Assembly: GCA_035517495.1 (NCBI GenBank)
Contig: DATIYT010000009.1
Coordinates: 88,575 to 152,574 of the forward strand
Source of the DNA: DASZHJ01 sp035517495
Lineage (GTDB): Bacteria; Pseudomonadota; Alphaproteobacteria; ATCC43930; CGMCC-115725
DNA: 64,000 nucleotides
Direction: 5' to 3'
Part shown: positions 15,951 through 23,251 of the stretch, piece by piece
How positions within the stretch are numbered: position 1 is the stretch's first letter
How the letters are laid out: each line of letters begins with the position of its first letter
The notes under the pieces: model-generated
Seen by the model: the letters and a program-made list of their open reading frames with translations, nothing else
Told to the model about the DNA's origin: nothing
Database searches by the model: none
Translations under genes and position numbers: made by a program

Positions 15951-16354
15951 TGCCTTGCGTCGGCCAATAGCTGCGATGCGACGTTGATGTATTTGCGCCC
16001 GGCCTCCTGCGCTCCGCGCACCGCGTTCGCGAGCGTCTCGCCGTGGCGAAGACTTGCGAGCTTGATCAGCATCGGCAGGTTGATGCCGGCGATCACCTCG
16101 ATTTTGGGCCGATCCATCACCGAGATCGCAAGGTTCGAGGGCGTGCCGCCGAACATGTCGGTGAGAAGCACGACCCCCTCGCCGCTGTCCACCGACTTGA
16201 CCGCGTTCAGGATGTCCTGCCGACGCTGCTCCATGTCGTCGTCGGGGCCGATGCAGATCGCGGCGATATCGCGCTGAGGGCCGACCACATGCTCAAGCGC
16301 GGCGATGAATTCCGCGGCGAGGCGGCCATGGGTAACAATAACCATTCCGATCAT
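15947..16354 (-). CDS. PTS EIIA component, mannose family (PtsM/ManX-like)
   Basis: A 135-residue stand-alone EIIA(Man) domain. Residues 1-9 read MIGMVIVTH, with His9 as the phosphorylation site; LLTDMFGGTPSNLA and VIAGINLPMLIKLA are family hallmarks. In alphaproteobacteria such lone EIIA proteins sit beside HPr without a permease and are thought to be regulatory. The ATG at 16354 overlaps the rapZ stop as ATGA; the frame extends upstream only through rapZ coding sequence. Confidence 0.92.
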   Translation of the reverse strand: MIGMVIVTHGRLAAEFIAALEHVVGPQRDIAAICIGPDDDMEQRRQDILNAVKSVDSGEGVVLLTDMFGGTPSNLAISVMDRPKIEVIAGINLPMLIKLASLRHGETLANAVRGAQEAGRKYINVASQLLADARQ

Positions 16355-17340
16355 GACGTTTCTACGAGGCCCCCCTCTGGTGATAGACCGGCATCCTGCA
16401 CGGGATAGGCGGGACGTTCCTGCTCTCGGTCCAGTTCCCGATGGCGCAGGCTCACGGCACGGCCCTGCTCGCGCAGCCACGCGGTCAGGCGCTCCGCCAG
16501 GTAGACCGAGCGGTGGCGCCCTCCGGTGCAGCCGATGGCAATTGTGAGATAGCTTTTACCCTCGCGCTCAAAGCGCGGAAGCAGCCCGCCGATCAACACG
16601 GTGAGCTGCTCCAGGAAATCGGAAAAGTCCTCGTCCTCCGCAATGTAGCGGCCGACCTCGGGATCGAGCCCGGTCTTCGGCTTCAGAGCCGGAATGTAAT
16701 GGGGGTTGCGCAGGAAGCGCGCGTCGAGGACGACGTCGGCGTCGCGCGGCAGACCATGGCGGTACGAGAACGACAGCACAGAGAGCGCAACTCCGGGCGA
16801 ACGATCGAGCGCAAAGTGCTCATGGAGCACGCGCTTAAGCTCGGACGGGCTCAGGGGCCCGGTGTCGATCACCAGGTCGGCCCGCTCCCGGAGCGGCCAA
16901 AGGTAACGGCGCTCCAAGCGTATGCCGTCGATGACCGGACGGTCGGCGGCCAACGGGTGGCGCCGGCGTGTCTCGGTAAACCGTTGCACCAGTTGGTCGT
17001 CTTCGCAGTCCAGGAAAACTAGCCGAGGCCGGGCGCCGCCCTCGCGCTCAAGCCGGTCGATGGTCTCCGCAAGCTCGGTGGCACCGAAATCACGGGTCCG
17101 CACGTCGGCGCCAAGTGCCAGCGGGGCCAAGCGCGGACGATGGCTCATCAGCCCCGGAACCAGTGACAAGGGGAGATTGTCGACCGCCTCATAACCCATG
17201 TCTTCCAGTGCTTTAAGAGCAGTTGAGCGACCCGCCCCCGACATCCCCGTCACCACCAGCAGGCGCCCCTCCGAGGCCTGAGCCGGCGCATCGAAGGGCG
17301 GCTCGCGCAAAGCCACGGGCGCAGGGGCAGGGCTCGTCAT
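16351..17340 (-). CDS. rapZ: RapZ-family nucleotide-binding protein (RNase adapter homologue)
   Basis: A 329-residue P-loop protein. Walker A is GMSGAGRST. The conserved C-terminal domain includes SFSYRHGLPRDADVV, DARFLRNPHY and the metabolite-binding IGCTGGRHRSVYLAE. In E. coli RapZ binds glucosamine-6-phosphate and directs small RNAs GlmY/GlmZ to RNase E; the alphaproteobacterial partner RNAs are not established. The ATG overlaps the hprK stop by 4 bases and the stop overlaps the EIIA start, so the protein is translationally coupled to the PTS genes. Confidence 0.93.
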   Translation of the reverse strand: MTSPAPAPVALREPPFDAPAQASEGRLLVVTGMSGAGRSTALKALEDMGYEAVDNLPLSLVPGLMSHRPRLAPLALGADVRTRDFGATELAETIDRLEREGGARPRLVFLDCEDDQLVQRFTETRRRHPLAADRPVIDGIRLERRYLWPLRERADLVIDTGPLSPSELKRVLHEHFALDRSPGVALSVLSFSYRHGLPRDADVVLDARFLRNPHYIPALKPKTGLDPEVGRYIAEDEDFSDFLEQLTVLIGGLLPRFEREGKSYLTIAIGCTGGRHRSVYLAERLTAWLREQGRAVSLRHRELDREQERPAYPVQDAGLSPEGGLVETS

Positions 17341-17783
17341 GGGGCCGCGAGTATAGAGCCGGGTTCGGACGACACCAAGCCGCGTAGCGCGAGGCGCACT
17401 TTGGCGACCGCCGAGGCCTCAAAGGGGGCAACGGCTAGGCGGGGGACCGGGTGTCCGAGCATTTCGCAGTTGGCCCGCTCCGGCAGCCGCTCCACATGCT
17501 CGGACGGCACCAGGTCGAGGACCAGCCGCAGCGGCGCTTCGGCAAGGCTCGGGACCCTGGCGATGCCAACTCCGCGCACTTCCAAACGGCCGGCAATGTT
17601 AAGCGGCGAGCGCATGATAATCGACTGTTCCGTAGGCCAAAGCTCGGTCTGATCATCGGCAATGAGAAGGGCGCCGGCATCGATCAGCCGCAGCGCCAAG
17701 TCACTTTTCCCACTGCCCGAGGGGCCGCGGATCAACACGCCGATCCCATCGAGCGCGACCGCGGTGCCATGGACCCGTGTCAT
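17337..17783 (-). CDS. hprK: HPr kinase/phosphorylase, short alphaproteobacterial form
   Basis: A 148-residue HprK catalytic domain without the N-terminal domain of Gram-positive enzymes. Walker A is GPSGSGKSDLALRLI, followed by LLIADDQTEL and the HprK signature RLEVRGVGIARVP. It should phosphorylate HPr on Ser57. It is the first gene of the overlapping PTS unit. Upstream there is no ChvG/ChvI two-component pair, which often precedes hprK in related bacteria; instead a CtrA-type box lies 79-94 bases before the ATG. Confidence 0.9.
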   Translation of the reverse strand: MTRVHGTAVALDGIGVLIRGPSGSGKSDLALRLIDAGALLIADDQTELWPTEQSIIMRSPLNIAGRLEVRGVGIARVPSLAEAPLRLVLDLVPSEHVERLPERANCEMLGHPVPRLAVAPFEASAVAKVRLALRGLVSSEPGSILAAP

Positions 17784-17861
17784 AGGCCGTCTAGGTGTGC
17801 CGGCCCCGGTTCAATGTCAATGGCGGCGCTTGGTCAAAACGCCGCGCCGCGGGCGTCGGCA

Positions 17862-17877
17862 TTAACCGGTTCTTAAC
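17862..17877. promoter_or_regulatory. CtrA-type binding site (TTAA-N7-TTAAC)
   Basis: The sequence is TTAA (17862-17865), seven bases, then TTAAC (17873-17877), an exact match to the full CtrA box known from Caulobacter. It lies between divergent transcription directions: upstream of hprK on the minus strand and upstream of a possible small RNA on the plus strand. Binding is inferred. DivL and GcrA in the same window make a CtrA circuit in this organism likely. Confidence 0.6.
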
Positions 17878-17908
17878 TCAGAGCCGCCAAGCTTTCCCTA
17901 CACTTCGC

Positions 17909-17988
17909 TGCTTGAAATCTGCGCATCGAGCGACGGAAGTGCTGGGACGACGACCGGGAGACCCTGCCGAAAGGCAGGGTCTTTCGTT
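17909..17988 (+). ncRNA. Candidate CtrA-linked small RNA ending in a terminator hairpin
   Basis: On the plus strand the CtrA box is followed 19 bases later by CCTACA (17897-17902), which resembles the alphaproteobacterial -10 GCTANAWC. About 80 bases downstream there is a strong hairpin with a U-rich tail. No open frame fits this strand. The arrangement suggests an 80-nt transcript, but the hairpin could instead end the opposing sugar transferase mRNA. No known RNA family was recognised. Confidence 0.35.
17959..17988 (+). terminator. Intrinsic terminator-like hairpin
   Basis: Arms AGACCCTGCC (17959-17968) and GGCAGGGTCT (17973-17982) pair perfectly around a GAAA tetraloop and are followed on the plus strand by TTCGTTT. 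The T-rich tail faces the plus strand. The hairpin also starts 6 bases beyond the stop of the minus-strand sugar transferase, so it may work in both directions. Confidence 0.7.
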
Positions 17989-19385
17989 TACCGACTCCCC
18001 GAATGCAGCGCGAAGCCCAGCGACTCCATCAGCACCAACAAATCGCGGCGCAAGCTCCAATTCTTCAGGTAGTAGAGATCGAAAGAGAGCTTCTGTCGCG
18101 CGTCCGCGAGAGTAGCACCGTAGGGGTGATTGATCTGCGCCCAGCCGGTGAGCCCGGGTCGCATCGCATGACGCGCGCAATAGAACGGGATCTCACGTGC
18201 ATAAAGCTCCGCCACGACCGGTCTTTCGGCGCGCGGGCCGACCAAGCTCATATCGCCGCGGATCACGTTCCAGAACTGCGGCAGTTCGTCGATGCGCAGC
18301 CGATGAAAGAGTGCGCCGAACCAACCGCGCCGCGCCGCGCCCGGCCACAAGGGCGGCGCGCTGGGCGAGGCGTCGAGCCGGCCGGTGCGGAAGCGCAAAC
18401 GGAAGAACGGTCGGCCGCGCCACCCCACTCTCTCTTCGCGTTCGAGAACGGGCCTGCCCTGCGCCAGCATGAGGATGGCGAATGCCAGCAAAAGCACCGG
18501 CAGCGCCAACAGCAGCACCGCGAGGCTCAGGGTGACGTCGAGGCCGCGCTTGAGATATCCCGCCAAGAGCCCCGTGCGAAGGCCGTCCGAGAACAGGAAC
18601 CAACTGGGCTGCAGGGCGTCGAGATCGACGCGGCCGCTCTCGCGCTCGAAGAAGGCCGGATAATCGAGAACATCGATGCCCTCGGCCTTGCACTGGAGCA
18701 GGGGAACGACCGGAACGCCACGACGCTCTTCGGTCGCGACCACAACCTCGCTCACCCGCAACGCCCGCGCCGTGCGCAGCAGGGCACCCGCGTCGGCCCC
18801 ACCCGCGAGACCGGCCGTCGGCAGGCAGTAGGCATCGTCGACAAAACCCACGGGCGTGAAGCGGGCGCGCGCGGTCGCGAGCCGCGCGATCTCCCGCGCG
18901 CGCAAGCCGTTACCCACGACCAAGATGCGGCGCTTGAACATGCCGAAGTCCGGAAGATGCGCGGCAATGGAGCGGGTGAGGCAAAGACAAAGCGCCCATG
19001 CCAGCAAGGCTTTCAGCGCCCGCAGCAAGGTCTCGTTCCCGCTGGGCTCGCCGCCGATCCAGATGAAAATTACGAGGAAACCAATCGAAGCCGTAAACCC
19101 CAACGCGACCGGTATCGACATAATGACGCGGCGGCGCGGCTCGGGCGCTTTGTGGCGCCAGAGATTGAGCGTGCTGGTTGCAATCGCGGCAATGAAGGCG
19201 ATCGCAATCCCAAGCCCGATCCAGTCGGGAAAATAAGGATCGTTTGACGGGTCCGTCGAGAGCAGCAGCAAATACGTCGCGCCGCCCAGCAAAACCGTCT
19301 CGATGATCGCGAGACCAATTGCCAGAGGCGGGAGCGAGTGCTTCCGTCGTCGCCAAAGGCTGCGCGCCGTCTCAACCCCCGACAT
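17988..19385 (-). CDS. Exopolysaccharide biosynthesis polyprenyl glycosylphosphotransferase
   Basis: A 465-residue membrane protein that should start exopolysaccharide repeat units by moving a sugar-1-phosphate onto undecaprenyl phosphate. It has several N-terminal membrane helices, a Rossmann-like middle (RRILVVGNGLRAREIARLA, EVVVATEERRGVPVVPLL), one helix near residue 300 and a catalytic C-terminus with RLRIDELPQFWNV, GDMSLVGPRAERP and MRPGLTGWAQI. The ALQPSWFLFSDG stretch resembles the exosortase-associated EpsB-type subgroup (from memory). No PEP-CTERM protein is seen here. It is divergent from a Crp-family regulator with a CRP-like operator between. Confidence 0.85.
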   Translation of the reverse strand: MSGVETARSLWRRRKHSLPPLAIGLAIIETVLLGGATYLLLLSTDPSNDPYFPDWIGLGIAIAFIAAIATSTLNLWRHKAPEPRRRVIMSIPVALGFTASIGFLVIFIWIGGEPSGNETLLRALKALLAWALCLCLTRSIAAHLPDFGMFKRRILVVGNGLRAREIARLATARARFTPVGFVDDAYCLPTAGLAGGADAGALLRTARALRVSEVVVATEERRGVPVVPLLQCKAEGIDVLDYPAFFERESGRVDLDALQPSWFLFSDGLRTGLLAGYLKRGLDVTLSLAVLLLALPVLLLAFAILMLAQGRPVLEREERVGWRGRPFFRLRFRTGRLDASPSAPPLWPGAARRGWFGALFHRLRIDELPQFWNVIRGDMSLVGPRAERPVVAELYAREIPFYCARHAMRPGLTGWAQINHPYGATLADARQKLSFDLYYLKNWSLRRDLLVLMESLGFALHSGSR

Positions 19386-19451
19386 TACGCTTTCCTGATC
19401 TCTCCGAGCTCGCCCTTGCCAAAAAAACTAGATCGGTTGCGCCGGCCGATC

Positions 19452-19467
19452 AGTGACCCCGGTCACA
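19452..19467. promoter_or_regulatory. CRP-like operator (GTGA-N6-TCAC)
   Basis: The palindrome AGTGACCCCGGTCACA has GTGA at 19453-19456 and TCAC at 19463-19466 with the 6-base spacing of the E. coli CRP site. It sits in the 184-bp region between the sugar transferase and a Crp-family gene. That regulator keeps Arg and Glu in its recognition helix, which in CRP read GTGA. Auto- or cross-regulation is inferred. Confidence 0.5.
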
Positions 19468-19569
19468 GTAAAGACGCTTTGCATGACATCGGCTTGACAG
19501 GACCCTTCGATCGGCGCCCATCTCTGCAGGGATTCATGCCTTCCCGCAGCGAGGGCTAGAGGTTTCTAC

Positions 19570-20283
19570 ATGACTCACTATCCGATGGAGCGTCTCCGAT
19601 CGCTGCTGTCGCAGCATGTCCTCTTTCGCAATGCCGATGCCTCGATTCTCGACGGGTTGATGCGCTTTGCGACCGTCCGGCACTTTCGCGCCAACGAGGA
19701 GATCTTCGCCAAGGGTGACTCGGGACAGTCGTTGCAAGGCGTGCTTGCCGGGCGGGTGTGCATTTACACGGTCTCGCCGGAGAACGAGGAAATCTTCCTC
19801 AATATCTTGGAGCCCGGTGAGCTCTTCGGCGAGATCGCGCTCATGGACGGCGGTCCGCGCACGGCAAGCGCGCGGGCGATGACCGAGGCGGATCTGTTGC
19901 AAATCCACCGCGATCACTTTCTCCCCTACCTTCGGCAATATCCCGAGCTTGCGCTCTCGATAATACCCGTGCTTTGCAGCCGCATCCGCATGAACGTCGA
20001 GTACATCGAGGATGCGGTGTTTTTGCATCTGCCGGCGCGACTGGCCAAGCGGCTTCTGGCGCTGAGCGACACGCACGGCGTCGAATATCAGCGAGGCGTG
20101 CGCATCGTCCTCAAACTCTCGCAACAGGATCTCGCGCATATGATCGGCGCCACGCGCGAGCGCGTGAACAAGGAGCTGGGTCTCTGGCGCGAGCGTGGGT
20201 TGATCGCCATCGACGACGGCATGATCGTGCTGCGCGACCGCGCCCGGCTGACGCAGATCGCCGCCGAGGAGCCCAAGCTCTGA
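19570..20283 (+). CDS. Crp/Fnr-family transcriptional regulator
   Basis: A 237-residue regulator. The cyclic-nucleotide-binding domain (about residues 15-125) contains GELFGEIALMDGGPRTASA, keeping the Arg97-Thr98 pair that binds the cyclic phosphate in CRP. The winged helix-turn-helix has LSQQDLAHMIGATRERVNKE; its recognition helix keeps Arg and Glu, with Lys where CRP has Arg185. This is the CRP-type rather than the FNR-type pattern, and the cysteines of an FNR iron-sulfur cluster are absent. So cAMP or cGMP sensing is plausible. Divergent from the exopolysaccharide sugar transferase. Confidence 0.9.
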   Translation: MTHYPMERLRSLLSQHVLFRNADASILDGLMRFATVRHFRANEEIFAKGDSGQSLQGVLAGRVCIYTVSPENEEIFLNILEPGELFGEIALMDGGPRTASARAMTEADLLQIHRDHFLPYLRQYPELALSIIPVLCSRIRMNVEYIEDAVFLHLPARLAKRLLALSDTHGVEYQRGVRIVLKLSQQDLAHMIGATRERVNKELGLWRERGLIAIDDGMIVLRDRARLTQIAAEEPKL

Positions 20284-20299
20284 TCGAGAGCACGATCGC

Positions 20300-21049
20300 T
20301 CAGGCCACCTCGTCGATGGTGCGCATGAGGAGCGCCAAATCGCGTTCCGTCGAGAGCCGGTGGTCGCCGTCCTTCACCAGGATCACTCGTGCGTCGCTGC
20401 TCGCGAGCTTCTCCGCAAGCGCGAGGCTCGTGCGCCACGGCACATCGGGATCGGCGAGGCCGTGCAGCAATCGCACCGGGCAGCGAATCGGGATCGGCGC
20501 CCGCAGCACCAAGTGCCGGCGCCCGTCTTCGATCAGCTTGCGCGTGTAAAGGTAACCCTCGGCGCTATATTGCGAGGGAAGGCGCAGGTAACCCTCGCGC
20601 AACATTGCCTGCTTTTGCGCCTCGGATAATTCGGCCCACATCAGGTCTTCGGTGGCGTCGGGAGCGGCTGCGATCCCGACCAGCGCATGGATGCGCTCGG
20701 GGCGTGCCAGCGCCGCGAGCACCATGATCCAGCCGCCTATGCTCGAGCCGACCAGTACCTGCGGGCCTTCGGTCAATCGATCGAGGACAGCGAGCGCATC
20801 CTCCCGCCACCGGCCGATCGTGGCTTCCGCGAAATCCCCGGACGATGCCCCGTGGGCAAAGTAGTCGAAGCGAAGGTAGGCCCGCGCGGTCAGGGCGCAG
20901 TGACGATCGATCGCCTCGGCCTTCGTTCCCGTCATGTCCGACATGAAGCCGCCCAGGAACACGACACCGGGAGCGCGGCCCGCACGGCGGCGATAGGCGA
21001 TGGTCGCGCCGTCTGAGCGGGAGAGGAACTCGGGGGCTTCCGCGTGCAT
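20300..21049 (-). CDS. Alpha/beta-hydrolase fold esterase/thioesterase
   Basis: A 249-residue hydrolase. The nucleophile elbow is GSSIGGW; the oxyanion region is VVFLGGFMSDMTGTKA; the acid and histidine are likely in LADPDVPWRTS and KDGDHRLS. The pattern resembles the ABHD10/serine aminopeptidase-like group. The substrate is unknown. I chose the ATG at 21049; a TTG eight codons upstream is also in frame. It is convergent with the Crp-family gene (16 bp apart) and divergent from the GT4 gene. Confidence 0.83.
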   Translation of the reverse strand: MHAEAPEFLSRSDGATIAYRRRAGRAPGVVFLGGFMSDMTGTKAEAIDRHCALTARAYLRFDYFAHGASSGDFAEATIGRWREDALAVLDRLTEGPQVLVGSSIGGWIMVLAALARPERIHALVGIAAAPDATEDLMWAELSEAQKQAMLREGYLRLPSQYSAEGYLYTRKLIEDGRRHLVLRAPIPIRCPVRLLHGLADPDVPWRTSLALAEKLASSDARVILVKDGDHRLSTERDLALLMRTIDEVA

Positions 21050-21102
21050 GCGAGTCGCTTCCGTCGTGGACAATCGCCCCGGCCTCGTCGCATTCTCCGG
21101 GC

Positions 21103-22314
21103 ATGACCGACATTGCCGAGACTAGCATTGGCCTCGCGCCCGCGGAAAGCCGGCCGCCGACAGTGCTGCAGGTGCTGCCGCGCCTGGTGAGCGGCGGTGT
21201 CGAGCGGGGCACCGTCGAGATCGTCCAGGCGCTGGTCGCGGGTGGTTGGCGCGCATTGGTCGCATCGGCCGGCGGGCCGATGGCGCATGAAATCGAGCGC
21301 GCGGGCGGGCGCCACGTGACGCTGCCGCTGCATTCGAAGAATCCCTTGGTCATGTACGCCAACATAGGTCGTCTCGCAGGATTGATACGACGCGCGCAGG
21401 TCGACATCGTCCATGCGCGCAGCCGAGCGCCGGCCTGGAGCGCACTTTTTGCCGCGCGGCGCGCCGGCGCGCATTTCGTCACCACCTTCCACAATGCCTA
21501 TGGCGGGCGATCGATGGCGAAGCGCTTCTACAACTCCGTAATGGCGAAGGGTGAGCGCGTGATCGCGGTCTCGGAGTTCGTGGGCGGGCATGTGACCACG
21601 ACCTATGGCGTGCACCACAACCGCCTCCGCGTCATTCCACGCGGCGTCGATTTCTTGCGTTTCTCGCCCGAGAACGTCGGTGCCGAGCGGCTTATCAGTC
21701 TCGCCCGTCAGTGGCACCTCCCGGACGGTGCTCCGATCGTCATGCTGCCGGGACGGCTCACCCGCTGGAAGGGCCAGGACGTGCTGACCGACGCCCTGGC
21801 GCTGCTGCGGCGTCCCGACATTCGCTGTGTCCTCGTGGGTTCAGGGGATGGGCGATACGGTCGCCAATTGCGGGCGCTCTCTCTCTCTCTTGGCGTTGGC
21901 GCGCAACTGCAAATGGTAGATGAGTGCCGTGACATGGCTGCCGCCTACATGCTGGCGGATGTGGTGGTCTCGGCTTCCACCTCACCCGAAGGCTTCGGCC
22001 GCGTCATCGTCGAGGCGCAGGCGATGGGACGACCGGTAATCGCCACCGATCACGGTGGGGCGCGCGAGACGGTCCTGCCAGGGAGCACAGGATGGCTTGT
22101 GCCGCCCGGCGACCCCCAAGCGCTCGCCCATGCAATCGAGGCGGCTTTGGCGTTGACGCCCGAGGAACGCGCGGCGCAGGCGGCGCGTGCGATCGAGCAC
22201 GTGCGGCGCGAATTCGATACTGCCACGATGGCCGGCCGGACGCTCGAGGTTTACGAGGAAGTCCTATTCCCCGCGGCGGCCGCGATCAAAGCGGCGCGCT
22301 CGGTACTGGCTTGA
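21103..22314 (+). CDS. Glycosyltransferase family 4
   Basis: A 403-residue GT-B glycosyltransferase. The N-terminal domain opens with VLQVLPRLVSGGVERG, and the sugar-nucleotide-binding C-terminal domain has MLPGRLTRWKGQDVLTDAL and the EX7E motif in SPEGFGRVIVEAQAMGRPV. It probably builds lipopolysaccharide core or another surface glycan. The stop overlaps the TTG start of the GT9 gene as TTGA. It begins a same-strand run with GT9, thrS and infC. Confidence 0.9.
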   Translation: MTDIAETSIGLAPAESRPPTVLQVLPRLVSGGVERGTVEIVQALVAGGWRALVASAGGPMAHEIERAGGRHVTLPLHSKNPLVMYANIGRLAGLIRRAQVDIVHARSRAPAWSALFAARRAGAHFVTTFHNAYGGRSMAKRFYNSVMAKGERVIAVSEFVGGHVTTTYGVHHNRLRVIPRGVDFLRFSPENVGAERLISLARQWHLPDGAPIVMLPGRLTRWKGQDVLTDALALLRRPDIRCVLVGSGDGRYGRQLRALSLSLGVGAQLQMVDECRDMAAAYMLADVVVSASTSPEGFGRVIVEAQAMGRPVIATDHGGARETVLPGSTGWLVPPGDPQALAHAIEAALALTPEERAAQAARAIEHVRREFDTATMAGRTLEVYEEVLFPAAAAIKAARSVLA

Positions 22315-23240
22315 AGACGACTCAGCGCATCCTCGTCATCAAGCTTGGTGCGTTGGGCGACGTGGTGCAGGCGCTGGGACCATTGGCGGCGATCCGCCGC
22401 CATCACGTCGGCGCCGAGATCACGCTCCTCACCACCGCTCCCTTCGCGGAATTTCTTTCGCATTCGCCCTATCTGGATACGGTTTGGATCGACGAGCGAC
22501 CAAACTGGCGCGAGCCGGTGGGGATTTGGCGCTTGCGTCGCCGATTGCGTAGCGGCGGCTTTGCGCGCGTCTACGATCTTCAGACTTCGAACCGCTCCAG
22601 TTGGTATTTTCATCTGATGGGACCGGGCTCGCGGCCGCAATGGTCGGGAATCGCACGCGGCGCCTCGCACCCGCACGACAATCCCGGCCGCGACCGGCAG
22701 CACACCATAGAGCGCCAAGCAGACCAGCTCCGCCGCGCCGGCATTGCCACGGTGCCGCCGCCCGACCTGTCCTGGATCGATGCCGATCTCGGGCGCTTTG
22801 GGCTGCCGGAGCGCTTTGCGGTGCTGGTACCGGGCGGCGCGCCGGACCGACCGCAGAAGCGCTGGCCGGTCGGGCACTATGCCGAGCTCGCGGCGGAGCT
22901 TGCGGCGCGCGGCGTTGCACCGGTGGTGCTGGGCGGCGATGCCGAGCACGAGCTCGGAGCGGCGATCCGCGCGCGCTCAGCGGGCGCGCTCGACCTGACG
23001 GGAGCCACCACCCTCGAAGATATCGTCGCGATCGGCCGCCGCGCGGTCTGGGCGATCGGCAACGACACGGGTCCCATGCATCTGCTGGCCGGGGCGGGAA
23101 CGGCTTCGACCGTGCTCTTTTCCGCGGCTTCCGATCCCGCCCGGACGGCTCCGCGCGGGCCGAGGGTGATGATCCTGCGCCGGGCGAAACTGGACGATCT
23201 CCCGACCTCCGAGGTTGCCGCGACCCTGCGCTTCGGCTAA
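22311..23240 (+). CDS. Glycosyltransferase family 9 (ADP-heptose:LPS heptosyltransferase-like)
   Basis: A 309-residue GT9 protein. The N-terminus KTTQRILVIKLGALGDVV and the C-terminal GNDTGPMHLLAGAGTAST are the family hallmarks. LPS core heptosylation or a similar transfer is likely. No ATG or GTG fits the N-terminus; the TTG at 22311 overlaps the GT4 stop and places RILVIKLGALGD at residues 5-16 as expected. A longer frame exists upstream but reads through GT4 in another phase. Confidence 0.88.
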   Translation: MKTTQRILVIKLGALGDVVQALGPLAAIRRHHVGAEITLLTTAPFAEFLSHSPYLDTVWIDERPNWREPVGIWRLRRRLRSGGFARVYDLQTSNRSSWYFHLMGPGSRPQWSGIARGASHPHDNPGRDRQHTIERQADQLRRAGIATVPPPDLSWIDADLGRFGLPERFAVLVPGGAPDRPQKRWPVGHYAELAAELAARGVAPVVLGGDAEHELGAAIRARSAGALDLTGATTLEDIVAIGRRAVWAIGNDTGPMHLLAGAGTASTVLFSAASDPARTAPRGPRVMILRRAKLDDLPTSEVAATLRFG

Positions 23241-23251
23241 ACGGGGGCGCC

